From: Pseudomonadota bacterium
GTDB taxonomy: Bacteria; Pseudomonadota; Gammaproteobacteria; Burkholderiales; Chitinibacteraceae
Reading direction: 5' to 3'
Assembly: GCA_018261735.1 (NCBI GenBank)
Contig: JAGTRM010000002.1
Location: 1-64,000 of the forward strand
Length of the DNA: 64,000 bases
Shown here: one piece after another, positions 32,347 through 41,211 of the stretch
Position numbering within the stretch: the first letter of the stretch is position 1
Layout: every line of letters starts with the position of its first letter
Notes under the pieces: model-generated
Databases searched by the model: none
Seen by the model: the letters and a program-made list of their open reading frames with translations, nothing else
Told to the model about the DNA's origin: nothing
Position numbers and translations under genes: made by a program

Positions 32347-33033
32347 TCAGCGCGCAGCCTGGCGCTGCAGGATGTTGGAAAACTCTTCGATGAAGGTATC
32401 GAAGCGGTTGGCCAGCTTGTCGATATCATGAGCAAAGTGGTTGTACGCCACCACGGCCGGAATCGCGGCGAACAGGCCTATGGCCGTGGCGACCAGCGCC
32501 TCGGCGATGCCCGGTGCCACGTTGGCGAGCGTCGCCTGGCCGACATTGGCCAGGCCGCGGAACGCATGCATGATGCCCCACACCGTGCCAAACAGACCGA
32601 CATACGGCGAGACCGAACCGACCGTGGCCAAGAAAGAAGTATGCGCATCGAGGTGATCGAGCTCGCGTTGGCAGGCCGCACGCATCGCCCGGCGCGTGCC
32701 TTCCATCACATTGGCCAGCTCCATGCTGCCGCGCTGGCGCAGCTTGAGGAATTCGGCAAAACCGGCGTGGAAAATTTTTTCCATTCCCTGGCCGCCATTA
32801 TCGTGTTTGACCTTCTCGTACAGGCCATTCAGATCGGCGCCGCTCCAGAAGCGGTCTTCAAAATCCTCGGTATTGCGCAGAGCATGACGGATGGTGAAGA
32901 ACTTGCTGAAAATGTGCCACCAGGAAAGAAACGACACCAGCAGCAACAGCGTCATGACGAGCTGGACGACCAAGCTGGCATGCAGCACCAGATTGAGAAT
33001 GGAAAGATCCTGCGATCCTGCGGCTACTTCCAC
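32347..33033 (-). CDS. tolQ: Tol-Pal system protein TolQ
   Basis: 228 aa ExbB/TolQ/MotA-family membrane protein with three membrane segments (~18-40, ~132-158, ~170-195), including the conserved VGLFGTVWGIMHAF and GIAEALVATAIGLFAAIPAV. Initiates at GTG 33033 with GGGAGT 8 nt upstream. First gene of the tol operon; the ybgC thioesterase gene that often leads it is absent. Confidence 0.94.
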   Translation of the reverse strand: MEVAAGSQDLSILNLVLHASLVVQLVMTLLLLVSFLSWWHIFSKFFTIRHALRNTEDFEDRFWSGADLNGLYEKVKHDNGGQGMEKIFHAGFAEFLKLRQRGSMELANVMEGTRRAMRAACQRELDHLDAHTSFLATVGSVSPYVGLFGTVWGIMHAFRGLANVGQATLANVAPGIAEALVATAIGLFAAIPAVVAYNHFAHDIDKLANRFDTFIEEFSNILQRQAAR

Positions 33034-33141
33034 GGCTTTTTACTCCCTGTTGGCCCGTTTGCGGCCATTATTGTAGTCCTGACATCTGCACCGGTTCTGT
33101 TAAATAACAAGCACATGTGATTTTTAACTTTCAAACACGCC

Positions 33142-34176
33142 TCACGCGCCACGCGGCTCCAGCCCGAAATGCTGGTAAGCCGCCAGCGTCGCCACCCGTC
33201 CGCGCGGGGTGCGCTGCAACAGACCCTGCTGGATCAGAAAAGGTTCCAGTACATCTTCAATCGTGTCGGAGGATTCACCGATCGCCGCCGCCACGTTGTC
33301 CAAGCCGACCGGGCCGCCGCCAAACTTGTCGAGCACGGCCGACAGGAATTTGCGGTCCATCACGTCCAGCCCGGCATGGTCGACATCGAGCATCGCCAGC
33401 GCCGCATCGGCAGTGGCGCGCGTGACGACGCCATCGGCGCGCACTTCGGCGAAATCGCGCACCCGGCGCAACAGCCGGTTGGCAATACGCGGCGTGCCGC
33501 GCGAACGCCGCGCGATCTCGAACGCGCCATCGGGAACGATGTCGACATTCAGCAGGCTGGCCGAACGCGACACGATGCGCGTCAGTTCTTCCGGCGTATA
33601 GAACTCCAGCCGCGCCACGATGCCGAAACGATCGCGCAACGGATTGGTCAGCATGCCTGCGCGCGTGGTCGCGCCGACCAGCGTGAACGGCGGCAAGTCG
33701 AGCTTGACCGAGCGCGCCGCCGGGCCTTCGCCGATCATGATGTCGAGTTGGAAGTCCTCGAGCGCCGGGTAGAGGATTTCCTCGACCACGGGCGAGAGGC
33801 GGTGGATTTCGTCGATGAACAGCACGTCGTGCGGCTCGAGATTGGTCAGGATCGCCGCCAGATCGCCGGCGCGCTCCAGCACCGGGCCGGAGGTCTGGCG
33901 CAAGTTCACGCCCAGTTCGCGCGAAATGATATGCGCCAGCGTCGTCTTGCCCAAGCCCGGCGGTCCGAACAGCAGCACATGATCGAGCGCCTCGCCGCGC
34001 TTTTTCGCCGCCTCGATGAAGATCGACAACTGCCCGCGCGCCTTTTCCTGCCCGACGTATTCATCGAGCACCTTCGGGCGCAAGGCACGTTCCTGCGCTT
34101 CCTCATGCGAGGACAGTTTCTGCGCCGTGATCAGGCGCTCGGGCGGGGCAGAGGAGAGGGCGTCGGTTTCGATCAT
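33142..34176 (-). CDS. ruvB: Holliday junction branch-migration helicase RuvB
   Basis: 344 aa AAA+ motor: Walker [15 protein letters not shown] (~69-82), Walker [12 protein letters not shown], sensor [18 protein letters not shown] and a C-terminal winged helix with RTPRGR. Six nt after ruvA, same transcript. Confidence 0.97.
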   Translation of the reverse strand: MIETDALSSAPPERLITAQKLSSHEEAQERALRPKVLDEYVGQEKARGQLSIFIEAAKKRGEALDHVLLFGPPGLGKTTLAHIISRELGVNLRQTSGPVLERAGDLAAILTNLEPHDVLFIDEIHRLSPVVEEILYPALEDFQLDIMIGEGPAARSVKLDLPPFTLVGATTRAGMLTNPLRDRFGIVARLEFYTPEELTRIVSRSASLLNVDIVPDGAFEIARRSRGTPRIANRLLRRVRDFAEVRADGVVTRATADAALAMLDVDHAGLDVMDRKFLSAVLDKFGGGPVGLDNVAAAIGESSDTIEDVLEPFLIQQGLLQRTPRGRVATLAAYQHFGLEPRGA

Positions 34177-34182
34177 GACTCG

Positions 34183-34782
34183 TTATACCTTTGCCAGCGA
34201 TTTCAACGCCAGCTTGATGCCGTCGTTCACCCCGGTTTCTTCGGGCACCAGCTTCAGCGCGGCAGCGGCTTCGCGTTCGTTGTAACCGAGCGCGAGCAAG
34301 GCATGCAGGATATCCTGCCGGGGGGACGGGGCCAGGGCGGGCAGAGCCTTGCCGCCAAGGGGCATGCTGCCCGCCGACAGGCTACCCAGCTTGCCGCGCA
34401 GCTCCAGTACCAGGCGCTCGGCAGTTTTCTTGCCGATGCCGGGCACCTTGGCCAGGCGCGCGGTATCTTCGCCGGCGATCGCCAGCGCCAGTTCGTCGGC
34501 GTTCATGCCGGACAGGATCGCCAGCGCGATCTTGGGGCCGATGCCGGAAATCTTGATCAGGGAACGGAAGGTGTCGCGTTCGCTGCGCGTGGCAAAACCG
34601 TAGAGCAGATGCGCGTCTTCGCGCACCACGTAATGCGTGAACAGCGTGACCTGCCCGCCGAGCGCAGGCAGGTCGTAGAAGGTGCCCATCGGCACATCCA
34701 GCTCGTAGCCGACACCGCCGACATCGAGCACGATCTGCGGAGGTTGCTTCTCAATCAGGGTACCGCTGAGACGACCGATCAT
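34183..34782 (-). CDS. ruvA: Holliday junction DNA-binding subunit RuvA
   Basis: 199 aa: OB-fold N-terminus ([20 protein letters not shown]), two helix-hairpin-helix motifs ([31 protein letters not shown]) and a C-terminal RuvB-binding domain. Upstream of ruvB; ruvC is 88 bp upstream across a hairpin. Confidence 0.97.
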   Translation of the reverse strand: MIGRLSGTLIEKQPPQIVLDVGGVGYELDVPMGTFYDLPALGGQVTLFTHYVVREDAHLLYGFATRSERDTFRSLIKISGIGPKIALAILSGMNADELALAIAGEDTARLAKVPGIGKKTAERLVLELRGKLGSLSAGSMPLGGKALPALAPSPRQDILHALLALGYNEREAAAALKLVPEETGVNDGIKLALKSLAKV

Positions 34783-34795
34783 TTTTCAAAACCTT

Positions 34796-34863
34796 GGGAG
34801 TGGGGAGTTGGAAATGGAGTGTGGTGTGGTTTTCCCACTTCTCACTCTCGACTCCCTACTCCC
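34796..34863. repeat. 68-bp GGGAGT-rich imperfect palindrome between ruvC and ruvA
   Basis: The left arm (GGGAGTGGGGAGTTGG...) and right arm (...CGACTCCCTACTCCC) are imperfect complements around a TTTT centre at about 34830. It fills most of the ruvC-ruvA spacer and looks like an inserted intergenic repeat. Confidence 0.65.
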
Positions 34864-34870
34864 GGATTAA

Positions 34871-35392
34871 TCAGGCCAAGCGGCCACGCTTGATATTCAA
34901 GCCCAATCCCGCCAGCTGCTTCATCGCGCCGCTGCCATGCTGTGCATGGGTCAGCGCCACCGCCAGCGCATCGGCGGCATCGGCCTGGGGCACGCCATTC
35001 AGGCGCAACATGCGCTGCACCATGAAACCGACCTGGTCCTTGTCGGCGTGGCCATTGCCGACCACTGCCTGCTTGACCTGCAGCGCGGTATATTCCGCCA
35101 CCGGCAGCCCGGCCAGCACCAGCGCGGAAATCGCCGCGCCACGCGCCTGCCCCAGCAGCAGGGTCGACGCCGGGTTCACGTTCACGAATACCTGTTCGAC
35201 CGCCGTTTGCTCCGGCTGGTAGGTCGCCACGATTTCGGCAATGCCTTCCAGAATCGCCTTGATCCGCCCGGGCAAATCGCCACCCGGCGTCTTGATGCAA
35301 CCGGAAGCCACATAGGCCCGGTTCTGCCCGGCAATATCGATCACGCCAAAACCGGTGACGCGCGAGCCGGGGTCGATGCCGAGGATGCGCAT
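34871..35392 (-). CDS. ruvC: Holliday junction resolvase RuvC
   Basis: 173-aa endonuclease with an RNase H-like fold. Acidic residues: Asp7 in [14 protein letters not shown], Glu in TAVEQVFVN, and the [12 protein letters not shown] cluster. First ruv gene, its ATG overlapping the stop of the upstream TonB-like gene by one base (TGATG). Confidence 0.96.
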   Translation of the reverse strand: MRILGIDPGSRVTGFGVIDIAGQNRAYVASGCIKTPGGDLPGRIKAILEGIAEIVATYQPEQTAVEQVFVNVNPASTLLLGQARGAAISALVLAGLPVAEYTALQVKQAVVGNGHADKDQVGFMVQRMLRLNGVPQADAADALAVALTHAQHGSGAMKQLAGLGLNIKRGRLA

Positions 35393-36246
35393 CAGTCCAG
35401 CCCAAGCGAATTGTCGCTGCCAAAGCTCCAGGTCCGGGTGATAACCAGCACCGTCGCCGGTTTGCCGGTATCGTCCACCAGATCGGCCGGCAGGCGGGAA
35501 AACGGCGCTGCCTGATTCAGGATGCGCAGCGCGGCCTGGTCAAGCTCGCGATTGCCCGAAGATTGATCGACTTGCGATCGGATCAGGCTGCCGTCGCTAT
35601 TGATTTCTGCCGTCACCCGCAGCCTGCCGCGCAGCTTGTTGCCATGCGCATCCATCGGGTAGGCATAAGTCCCCACGCGCTCGATCTTCTGCGCCCAGGA
35701 ATCGGCCCACAGCGCCACGCTGGCCTGCCTTGCCCGTACGCCGATAAACGCCTTGCGCGGCTTTTCCTGGTAAGCGTTGTTGTCTTTGCTGATTTGGGCG
35801 GCCATTCCGGCCAAGCGGAACTGCTGTTTGAGCTGTTCGGGATCGAGCCCCTTGTTTTCTGCCGGCGACGGATCCGATTTGTCCGTACGGGAGATGGCTG
35901 AATCCGATTTGATCTGTGACATCAGCCTGGCCGCTTTTTCTTCCAGCTGTTTTTGCTGCTCGAGTTTTTGCTCCAGGACCGGATCGTGCCGCGCTGCCGG
36001 CAGCGTCGATTTGACGCGCTGCTTGGCATCGGTATTGCCGCCGCCATCCTGGTCAACCTGCGCCAGAACATCAGGCTTGGCGGGTGCCGAACGCGTTTTC
36101 TGGTTGACGAGGACGATTTCGATCGGTTCGACGGCAGGAATGCGTTTGGGGCTGGGCATCGTGAAGCGAAGCCCCCCGATAACCAGGGCGTGGGCAAGCG
36201 CCGAAACCAGCATGGCTGTAGAAAAAAAACGCTGCGCCCGATCCAT
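35392..36246 (-). CDS. TonB/TolA-like energy transducer protein
   Basis: 284 aa: one N-terminal membrane helix ([20 protein letters not shown]), a charged helical mid-region (~85-150, [20 protein letters not shown]) and a C-terminal TonB-type domain (~185-284) with [23 protein letters not shown] and [18 protein letters not shown]. No exbB/exbD pair is adjacent, so the motor partner is unknown. It is coupled to ruvC by TGATG overlap, a link probably of transcription rather than function. Confidence 0.8.
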   Translation of the reverse strand: MDRAQRFFSTAMLVSALAHALVIGGLRFTMPSPKRIPAVEPIEIVLVNQKTRSAPAKPDVLAQVDQDGGGNTDAKQRVKSTLPAARHDPVLEQKLEQQKQLEEKAARLMSQIKSDSAISRTDKSDPSPAENKGLDPEQLKQQFRLAGMAAQISKDNNAYQEKPRKAFIGVRARQASVALWADSWAQKIERVGTYAYPMDAHGNKLRGRLRVTAEINSDGSLIRSQVDQSSGNRELDQAALRILNQAAPFSRLPADLVDDTGKPATVLVITRTWSFGSDNSLGLD

Positions 36247-36361
36247 CTTGCTATCGCAAAAGCCTGATTTGATTAATCAGCCGAGTGTAGCACAGGCACC
36301 CCTTGGCCGGTTTGCATGCCATCCACTCGTTGCGTAAGATGGGGCGAAGGACTTCCCTGCA

Positions 36362-36691
36362 ATGGATCAACGATACATGAACCGATTGTTCAAATGCCTC
36401 TTCCTGATGACCGCATTGGCGCTGGCCAGCCAAGCCCAGGCCGAGGACGCATCCAAACTGGTGGCCAAATACAACTGCCTGGGTTGTCACGCCGTGGACA
36501 AAAAGATCGTGGGACCCAGCTATAAAGAAGTAGCGGCCAGGTATCGCGGGCAGAAAGATGCGGAGGCCATGCTGATGAAGGAAGTCCGCAGCGGGGTACA
36601 AGGCAAGTGGGGCGGCAAGGTTCCAATGCCGCCGCAACAGATTGGCGAAAACGATTTGCGCACCATCGTGCGCTGGGTGCTGGCGCAATAA
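36362..36691 (+). CDS. Class I c-type cytochrome
   Basis: 109 aa: Sec signal (cleavage after SQAQA), heme motif CLGCH and Met ligand in KVPMPPQQ, as in cytochrome c551/c552 proteins. Small soluble periplasmic electron carrier; partner not deducible. ATG 36362 is used; ATG 36377 five codons later gives an equally good signal peptide. Confidence 0.87.
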   Translation: MDQRYMNRLFKCLFLMTALALASQAQAEDASKLVAKYNCLGCHAVDKKIVGPSYKEVAARYRGQKDAEAMLMKEVRSGVQGKWGGKVPMPPQQIGENDLRTIVRWVLAQ

Positions 36692-36836
36692 GCGGTCTTT
36701 GTACAGTCGCGGTGCGCGGGTTGCATTACACAGACAAGTTGATTAAGCTGCCTGCCCATTCGGCTGTCATTGTTTTTTTAAGTTTAATCCCCATAAAAGA
36801 TCGGCATATGACCGATTCCACGAGCGAGACAACATC

Positions 36837-37253
36837 ATGGCCAAACTCTCGGAACAAGACATCCTGAACTGGAAAGGCCCGGAAGAGGATTACATGAATC
36901 CGGACCACCTCGCGTTTTTCCGGGAAAAACTGCTTCAGATGAAAGCAGAGCTTCTGGCAAACGCCGACCTGACCAGCCAGCATTTGCAGGAACAGGAAGC
37001 CACGCCTGATCCCGCAGACCGCGCCACGCTGGAAGAAGAATACGCACTGGAACTGCGTACTCGCGATCGCGAGCGCAAACTGCTGCTGAAAATCGATTCC
37101 ACCATTCGCAAGATCGATGACGGCAGCTACGGCTACTGCTCCGACACCGGCGAACCCATCGGCCTGGCCCGCCTTCTGGCCCGTCCGACCGCCAGTTTGA
37201 CGCTGGAAGCCCAGGAACGCCGCGAGCGCCTGAAAAAGCAGTTTGCTGACTGA
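36837..37253 (+). CDS. dksA: RNA polymerase-binding factor DksA (Cys-poor type)
   Basis: 138 aa. The coiled coil with the DxxDxA tip (PDPADRATLEEEYA) and the globular C-terminus YGYCSDTGEPIGLARLLARP are typical. DksA with ppGpp adjusts transcription initiation. Only one of the four zinc-ligand cysteines of E. coli DksA remains (YGYC; the others are Thr/Leu/Ala), a known beta/alpha-proteobacterial form that keeps function without zinc. A strong terminator follows. Confidence 0.95.
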   Translation: MAKLSEQDILNWKGPEEDYMNPDHLAFFREKLLQMKAELLANADLTSQHLQEQEATPDPADRATLEEEYALELRTRDRERKLLLKIDSTIRKIDDGSYGYCSDTGEPIGLARLLARPTASLTLEAQERRERLKKQFAD

Positions 37254-37281
37254 CTTTCATCCGTCCCCGGTCACCACCCTG

Positions 37282-37315
37282 CGGCGCGTGTGCAAACACG
37301 CGCCGTTGTCTTTTG
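37282..37315 (+). terminator. Intrinsic terminator of dksA
   Basis: CGGCGCGTGT/ACACGCGCCG stem (37282-37291 with 37296-37305), GCAA loop, then TTGTCTTTTG. Confidence 0.9.
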
Positions 37316-37400
37316 TACCGGCCACAATTTACCCGCCCAATATTTGCGCACCCTGTCAATAGCGGATAACCTATAGCCCCTTCCGTTCTCGATAAACCAT

Positions 37401-37421
37401 GCCACGCCCGGATGGCGTGGC
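37401..37421 (+). promoter_or_regulatory. Hairpin in the leader of the DAHP synthase gene
   Basis: GCCACGCC/GGCGTGGC with a 5-nt loop ends 16 nt before the start codon, just upstream of the AGGA ribosome-binding site. It may influence initiation; no operator was recognised. Confidence 0.4.
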
Positions 37422-37437
37422 TGCCGCAGGATAGACC

Positions 37438-38496
37438 ATGCCATACCAAACCGATGATGTTCGTATCCAGGGAATCAAGGAGTTGCTTCCTCCGGTTGCC
37501 CTGCTGGAAAAATTTCCTATTACCGACTCCGCTGCAACAACGGTGTTTGAATCGCGCCAGGCCATTCATAACATGCTGAGCGGCCAGGATGACCGCCTGC
37601 TGGTCGTCATCGGACCGTGCTCTATCCACGATACAGCGGCAGCACTCGAATATGGTCGGCGTCTCAAAACCCTGCGCGACAAGTTCAAGTGTGATCTGGA
37701 AATCGTGATGCGGGTGTATTTCGAAAAACCGCGCACCACCGTCGGCTGGAAAGGCCTGATCAACGATCCGTTCCTCGATGGCAGTTTCAATATCAACGAC
37801 GGCCTGCGCATTGCCCGCAAGCTGCTGCTGGAACTCACCGACACGGGCATGCCGGCTGCCGGGGAATTCCTCGACATGATCACGCCGCAGTACATGGCCG
37901 ATCTGATCAGCTGGGGCGCTATTGGCGCGCGCACGACCGAATCGCAAGTCCACCGCGAACTGGCTTCCGGTCTTTCCTGCCCGGTCGGGTTCAAGAACGG
38001 CACCGACGGCAACCTGAAAATCGCGATTGATGCGATTCGCGCTGCGGCCGCACCGCATCACTTCCTGTCCGTGACCAAGTTCGGCCATTCGGCCATTGTT
38101 TCCACTGCGGGCAACCCCGATTGCCACGTGATCCTGCGCGGTGGCAAGGAACCGAACTACGATGCCAACCATGTGCGCAGTGCCATTGCTGATCTGGCCG
38201 CTGCGGGCTTGCCGGAAAAATTGATGATCGATTTCTCGCATGCCAACAGCCGCAAGGATTACCGGCGCCAGATGGAAGTCTGCAAGGATGTCTGCGCCCA
38301 GATGGTCAGCGGCAACAAGGCCATCGTTGGCGTGATGGTGGAAAGCCATCTGGTGGGTGGCCGCCAGGACCAACCGCTGACTTATGGCCAATCCATCACC
38401 GATGCCTGCATCGGCTGGGAAGAGAGCGAAGCACTGCTGAGTGATCTGGCCAATGCGGTGGCGCAACGTCGTACACTGGCCAAGGTTCGCATCTAG
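37438..38496 (+). CDS. aroG: 3-deoxy-7-phosphoheptulonate (DAHP) synthase, class I
   Basis: 352 aa; condenses PEP and erythrose-4-phosphate, the first shikimate-pathway step. Conserved IGPCSIHD (metal Cys), RVYFEKPRTTVGWKGLINDP, GFKNGTDGN, KFGHSAIVSTAGN and DFSHANSRKDYRRQ. It is of the AroG/AroF/AroH type with the N-terminal regulatory extension, so feedback by an aromatic amino acid is expected. Which one (Phe, Tyr or Trp) cannot be told here; the symbol is generic. Confidence 0.93.
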   Translation: MPYQTDDVRIQGIKELLPPVALLEKFPITDSAATTVFESRQAIHNMLSGQDDRLLVVIGPCSIHDTAAALEYGRRLKTLRDKFKCDLEIVMRVYFEKPRTTVGWKGLINDPFLDGSFNINDGLRIARKLLLELTDTGMPAAGEFLDMITPQYMADLISWGAIGARTTESQVHRELASGLSCPVGFKNGTDGNLKIAIDAIRAAAAPHHFLSVTKFGHSAIVSTAGNPDCHVILRGGKEPNYDANHVRSAIADLAAAGLPEKLMIDFSHANSRKDYRRQMEVCKDVCAQMVSGNKAIVGVMVESHLVGGRQDQPLTYGQSITDACIGWEESEALLSDLANAVAQRRTLAKVRI

Positions 38497-38520
38497 TTTC
38501 TCCTGTCGATCACCCAACAC

Positions 38521-38558
38521 ATACCCCGCACGGAACTTTTCCGACGGGGTATTTCTTT
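38521..38558 (+). terminator. Intrinsic terminator of aroG
   Basis: ATACCCCG/CGGGGTAT outer stem enclosing CGGAA/TTCCG, followed by TTCTTT, 24 nt past the stop. Confidence 0.88.
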
Positions 38559-38629
38559 ATTCGTTGTTTATTCCGGCAATAGCGGTGAAAATTGGTTTGT
38601 CTTTCGTTGACCAAAGCACAAAACTCCGT

Positions 38630-39634
38630 ATGCCGTTGCGTTCCGAATTGCCCAAGCTGGCCAGCTATGTACTGGCCGCATTTGCCTTGTTCTGTGTACT
38701 TCGGTATCAGCTGGTCGCCCCTTTGTTGATGGGTTTGCTGGTATTTGAACTGGTCAGGCTGGCATCCAGCATCTCTCACATCAACCGTCTGGCGGGCGAC
38801 AAGGCCCGCTTGGTGGCACTCGTGCTGATCGCGATGGCCGTTGTCGGCATACTCAGTGCATTTGCGGCCGCCATCTACTCGGTATCCGCCCGGGAAGCCC
38901 ATTCCGTGCCGGAAATGCTCAGGCAGCTGGAATCGATCAACGTGGCCCTGCGCCAGGATTTGCCATCATGGCTGGTGACCCGGCTGCCTGACGACATGGA
39001 AGGCTGGCGCATTGCCATCAACGAATGGGCTTCCGGCCATATTGTTGAACTGCAGGATATTGGAACCCGGGCCGGACATATCCTCGCGCAGATTTTGATC
39101 GCCATGGTCATTGGCGCCATGATTTCGCTGCGCCTGTATCCGCAAGCTCAAGCGCCGTTCGCCGCGGCATTGCAGGCACGCTGCCATTACCTTTCCAGCG
39201 CATTCCGCAACATCGTTTTTGCACAAATTCGCATTTCTGCGCTGAACACATTCTTTACCAGTTGCTATCTGGTCATCCTGCTTCCAGCCTTTGGCTACTC
39301 TCTGCCGCTGGTCAAATCGCTGATCGTGCTTACCTTCTTCGCAGGTTTGCTGCCGGTGGTCGGCAATTTGATCTCCAACACCGCCATTGTGCTGGTCAGC
39401 CTGAGCGTGGCACCCGGTGTCGCCGCCTCATCGCTGTTGTATCTGGTGGTGATACACAAGCTGGAATATTTTTTGAATGCCCGCATCATTGGCGGCCGGA
39501 TTGCTGCCCGGGCGTGGGAATTATTGCTGGCCATGCTGATTCTGGAGGCCATTTTCGGGCTGCAGGGGGTCGTGGCCGCACCGGTGTTTTATGCATATCT
39601 AAAAGACGAGTTGAAAGCGGCGCGGCAGATTTAA
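38630..39634 (+). CDS. AI-2E/PerM-family membrane protein
   Basis: 334 aa with about seven to eight membrane helices and the C-terminal PerM-type region (FFAGLLPVVGNLISNTAIVLVSL, then HKLEYFLNARIIGGRI). The family includes the AI-2 exporter TqsA and Na+/H+ antiporter-like members; the substrate is not assignable. ATG 38630 is chosen because earlier in-frame codons fall in or near the aroG terminator; GTG 38585 is an alternative. Weak ribosome-binding site. Confidence 0.75.
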   Translation: MPLRSELPKLASYVLAAFALFCVLRYQLVAPLLMGLLVFELVRLASSISHINRLAGDKARLVALVLIAMAVVGILSAFAAAIYSVSAREAHSVPEMLRQLESINVALRQDLPSWLVTRLPDDMEGWRIAINEWASGHIVELQDIGTRAGHILAQILIAMVIGAMISLRLYPQAQAPFAAALQARCHYLSSAFRNIVFAQIRISALNTFFTSCYLVILLPAFGYSLPLVKSLIVLTFFAGLLPVVGNLISNTAIVLVSLSVAPGVAASSLLYLVVIHKLEYFLNARIIGGRIAARAWELLLAMLILEAIFGLQGVVAAPVFYAYLKDELKAARQI

Positions 39635-39721
39635 ACATCCGAGCCAATCGGCGCGCTTCCCGGCAAAACAAGACCCCCTGAACTTGGCAGTTTGCTGGGA
39701 ATCGTCACGCCTAAAAACGCA

Positions 39722-40309
39722 TCAAGTAACCGCACCGGGAAGAACTGCATCCAGATGTAAATCCCAGTGATCTTTCGGCAAGGCTTCAACCTGCTGGCAA
39801 GCAAATGCCAAGCCAATCAGGCGCGGCTTCTTCCAATGCCGGCGGTTCCTGCGGAAAGCAAAAGTCGCATCATAATAGCCCCCGCCCTGGCCCAGCCGGC
39901 CACCGGAAGCATCAAACCCCAGCAGGGGCAGGAACACGCTATCCAGTTGCCGCGGCAGGCAGCTTTGCCCGCTTAGCAACTCCGGAATACCGTATTGACC
40001 TTCCACCCAGCGCGAATGCTCGTCAAAACGCACAAAGCGCAACTGGCGGCCCCGCGCCGGCACTTGCGGCAGATACACCTCCACCCCCCGATGCAAGGCC
40101 AGCAATATCAATGGCCAAGGCGAAAATTCGCTGCCGACCGGAATATATGCAGCAATGCGCTTGCCCGGGCGCAGCCAGCCATTGGCCTTGGCTTGCCGGG
40201 CCGCCTGCAGTTCAGCGCGCTGCCGCACCAAGGGCAACAGTGCCGCGCGCTGCTGGCGTAAGCTGCGGCGCAGTGCACTTTTTTCAGGATGGGGGGGGAA
40301 AGGGTTCAA
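39722..40309 (-). CDS. ygfA: 5-formyltetrahydrofolate cyclo-ligase
   Basis: 195 aa; converts 5-formyl-THF to 5,10-methenyl-THF with ATP. Signatures: SALRRSLRQQRAAL N-terminus, IAAYIPVGSEFSP and GGRLGQGGGYYDATF. The only in-frame start is TTG 40309, without a Shine-Dalgarno and just upstream of a G8 tract (C8 on the coding strand). An ATG at 40331 is out of frame by one base and would be in frame if the tract had 7. It lies downstream of the 6S RNA gene, as in many proteobacteria. Confidence 0.87.
   Translation of the reverse strand: MNPFPPHPEKSALRRSLRQQRAALLPLVRQRAELQAARQAKANGWLRPGKRIAAYIPVGSEFSPWPLILLALHRGVEVYLPQVPARGRQLRFVRFDEHSRWVEGQYGIPELLSGQSCLPRQLDSVFLPLLGFDASGGRLGQGGGYYDATFAFRRNRRHWKKPRLIGLAFACQQVEALPKDHWDLHLDAVLPGAVT
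40291..40298. repeat. G8 homopolymer at the 5' end of the cyclo-ligase gene
   Basis: Eight consecutive G (C8 in the mRNA sense) between codons 4 and 7 of the TTG-initiated frame. Loss of one base would fuse the ATG at 40331 to the gene; in the C8 state that ATG frame stops three codons after the tract. Confidence 0.9.
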
Positions 40310-40370
40310 GGTCAGGTTGGGGCCAGTTCATGCGCCCGATCCATCGTTGCCGGCGGTTAGGCCACCGTTA

Positions 40371-40403
40371 CAAAAACAGCAGGACGGATAATCCGTCCTG
40401 CTG
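40371..40403 (-). terminator. Intrinsic terminator of 6S RNA
   Basis: 13-bp stem CAGCAGGACGGAT/ATCCGTCCTGCTG (40377-40403) followed on the minus strand by TTTTTG. Confidence 0.93.
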
Positions 40404-40404
40404 A

Positions 40405-40585
40405 AAGGGGTTCCCGCGGATGCCGCCCGGCTCGCATCTTGAACCCAAGGGTTCAAGGGGTCGCTTTCCGAGGCCATCAGGTGCATTCGGCTAGGAATGC
40501 TCACAACAGGCCAAAAATAGGTAGCAACCGAATAATGCTTATCGGTTCAAAGAATCTGAGCCGTAACATGCACCGCAGGAAACTG
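40405..40585 (-). ncRNA. ssrS: 6S RNA
   Basis: About 181 nt on the minus strand; exact ends are estimated. The 3' half holds the signature CCTTGAACCCTTGGGTTCAAG followed by GGCGGCAT, matching E. coli 6S RNA (CCTTGAACCAAGGGTTCAAG...GGCGGCAT). The 5' segment TTTCCTGCGGTGC pairs with the 3' GCATCCGCGGGAA to form the closing stem. The position between zapA and the cyclo-ligase gene is the conserved 6S location, and a strong terminator follows. 6S RNA mimics an open promoter and sequesters housekeeping RNA polymerase holoenzyme. Confidence 0.93.
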
Positions 40586-40600
40586 GTCAATCGCCGCGTG

Positions 40601-40912
40601 CTAGAACAGATCGTTTTGTTCCTGGAGCGCCGCGTCGACTATCGTATCCATGTTCTTAATTCTACGCTGGATCTCGCCAATGTCAAAATCGCCGCCGCCC
40701 ACCCGTACCTGCAAAAATTCGTGGGAAATGTTGAGCGCCGCCATGATGGCAATCTTTTCCAGGCCGACTACTTTGCCGGTAGAACGAATTTCCTGCATTT
40801 TTTCGTTCAGCAAATCAACGGCTTGTAGCAGGGTTGGCTCTTCTTCAACCGGGCAACCGACACGAAATTCACGGCCCATGATGCTGACATCAAGTTGCTT
40901 GATTTCGCTCAC
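40601..40912 (-). CDS. zapA: Cell division protein ZapA
   Basis: 103 aa FtsZ-ring stabiliser: N-terminal KQLDVSIMGREFRVGCPVEE and a C-terminal coiled coil from LNEKMQEIRS on. GTG start at 40912 overlaps the previous stop (GTGA) and has GGAGG 8 nt upstream. Downstream lies 6S RNA. Confidence 0.94.
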   Translation of the reverse strand: MSEIKQLDVSIMGREFRVGCPVEEEPTLLQAVDLLNEKMQEIRSTGKVVGLEKIAIMAALNISHEFLQVRVGGGDFDIGEIQRRIKNMDTIVDAALQEQNDLF

Positions 40913-41109
40913 TGGGTTTCCTCCGGAATTTTGGCGAGGATCGCAGCAAGCCGCGCACCCGCGCCATCCAGTTTCTGTTTGAGCTTGAGGTTATCCTGCT
41001 CGGCAACCAGCATCTGCTGCCGCAAAGTGCGGTTTTCTTCACGCAAATGGGTACACAAGCGGGCAAGCTGGCAAACCTTGTCTTCAAGTCTAGCGAGTTC
41101 AGCTTCCAT
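40909..41109 (-). CDS. Small coiled-coil protein, ZapB-like (TIGR02449 type)
   Basis: 66 aa, one continuous heptad helix (LARLEDKVCQLARLCTHLRE...LRQQMLVAEQDNLKLKQKL). The position directly before zapA with a 4-nt overlap matches the TIGR02449 proteins, thought to act as ZapB-like division partners. ATG 41109 has GGAA upstream. Confidence 0.85.
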   Translation of the reverse strand: MEAELARLEDKVCQLARLCTHLREENRTLRQQMLVAEQDNLKLKQKLDGAGARLAAILAKIPEETQ

Positions 41110-41211
41110 AGCGCATTCCGGGTTAGCAAAGGCTTGTTGATTCTAAGGCATTTTTGCTGGCCGTGCCTGCCCGTTCTGGCAACGGAAGCACTTCAAGCCC
41201 ACCCCTGCAAG

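Noticed and set aside
33169..34893. 574-codon plus-strand open frame antisense to ruvB and ruvA
   Set aside because: Spans two conserved genes and their junction; no recognisable motif.
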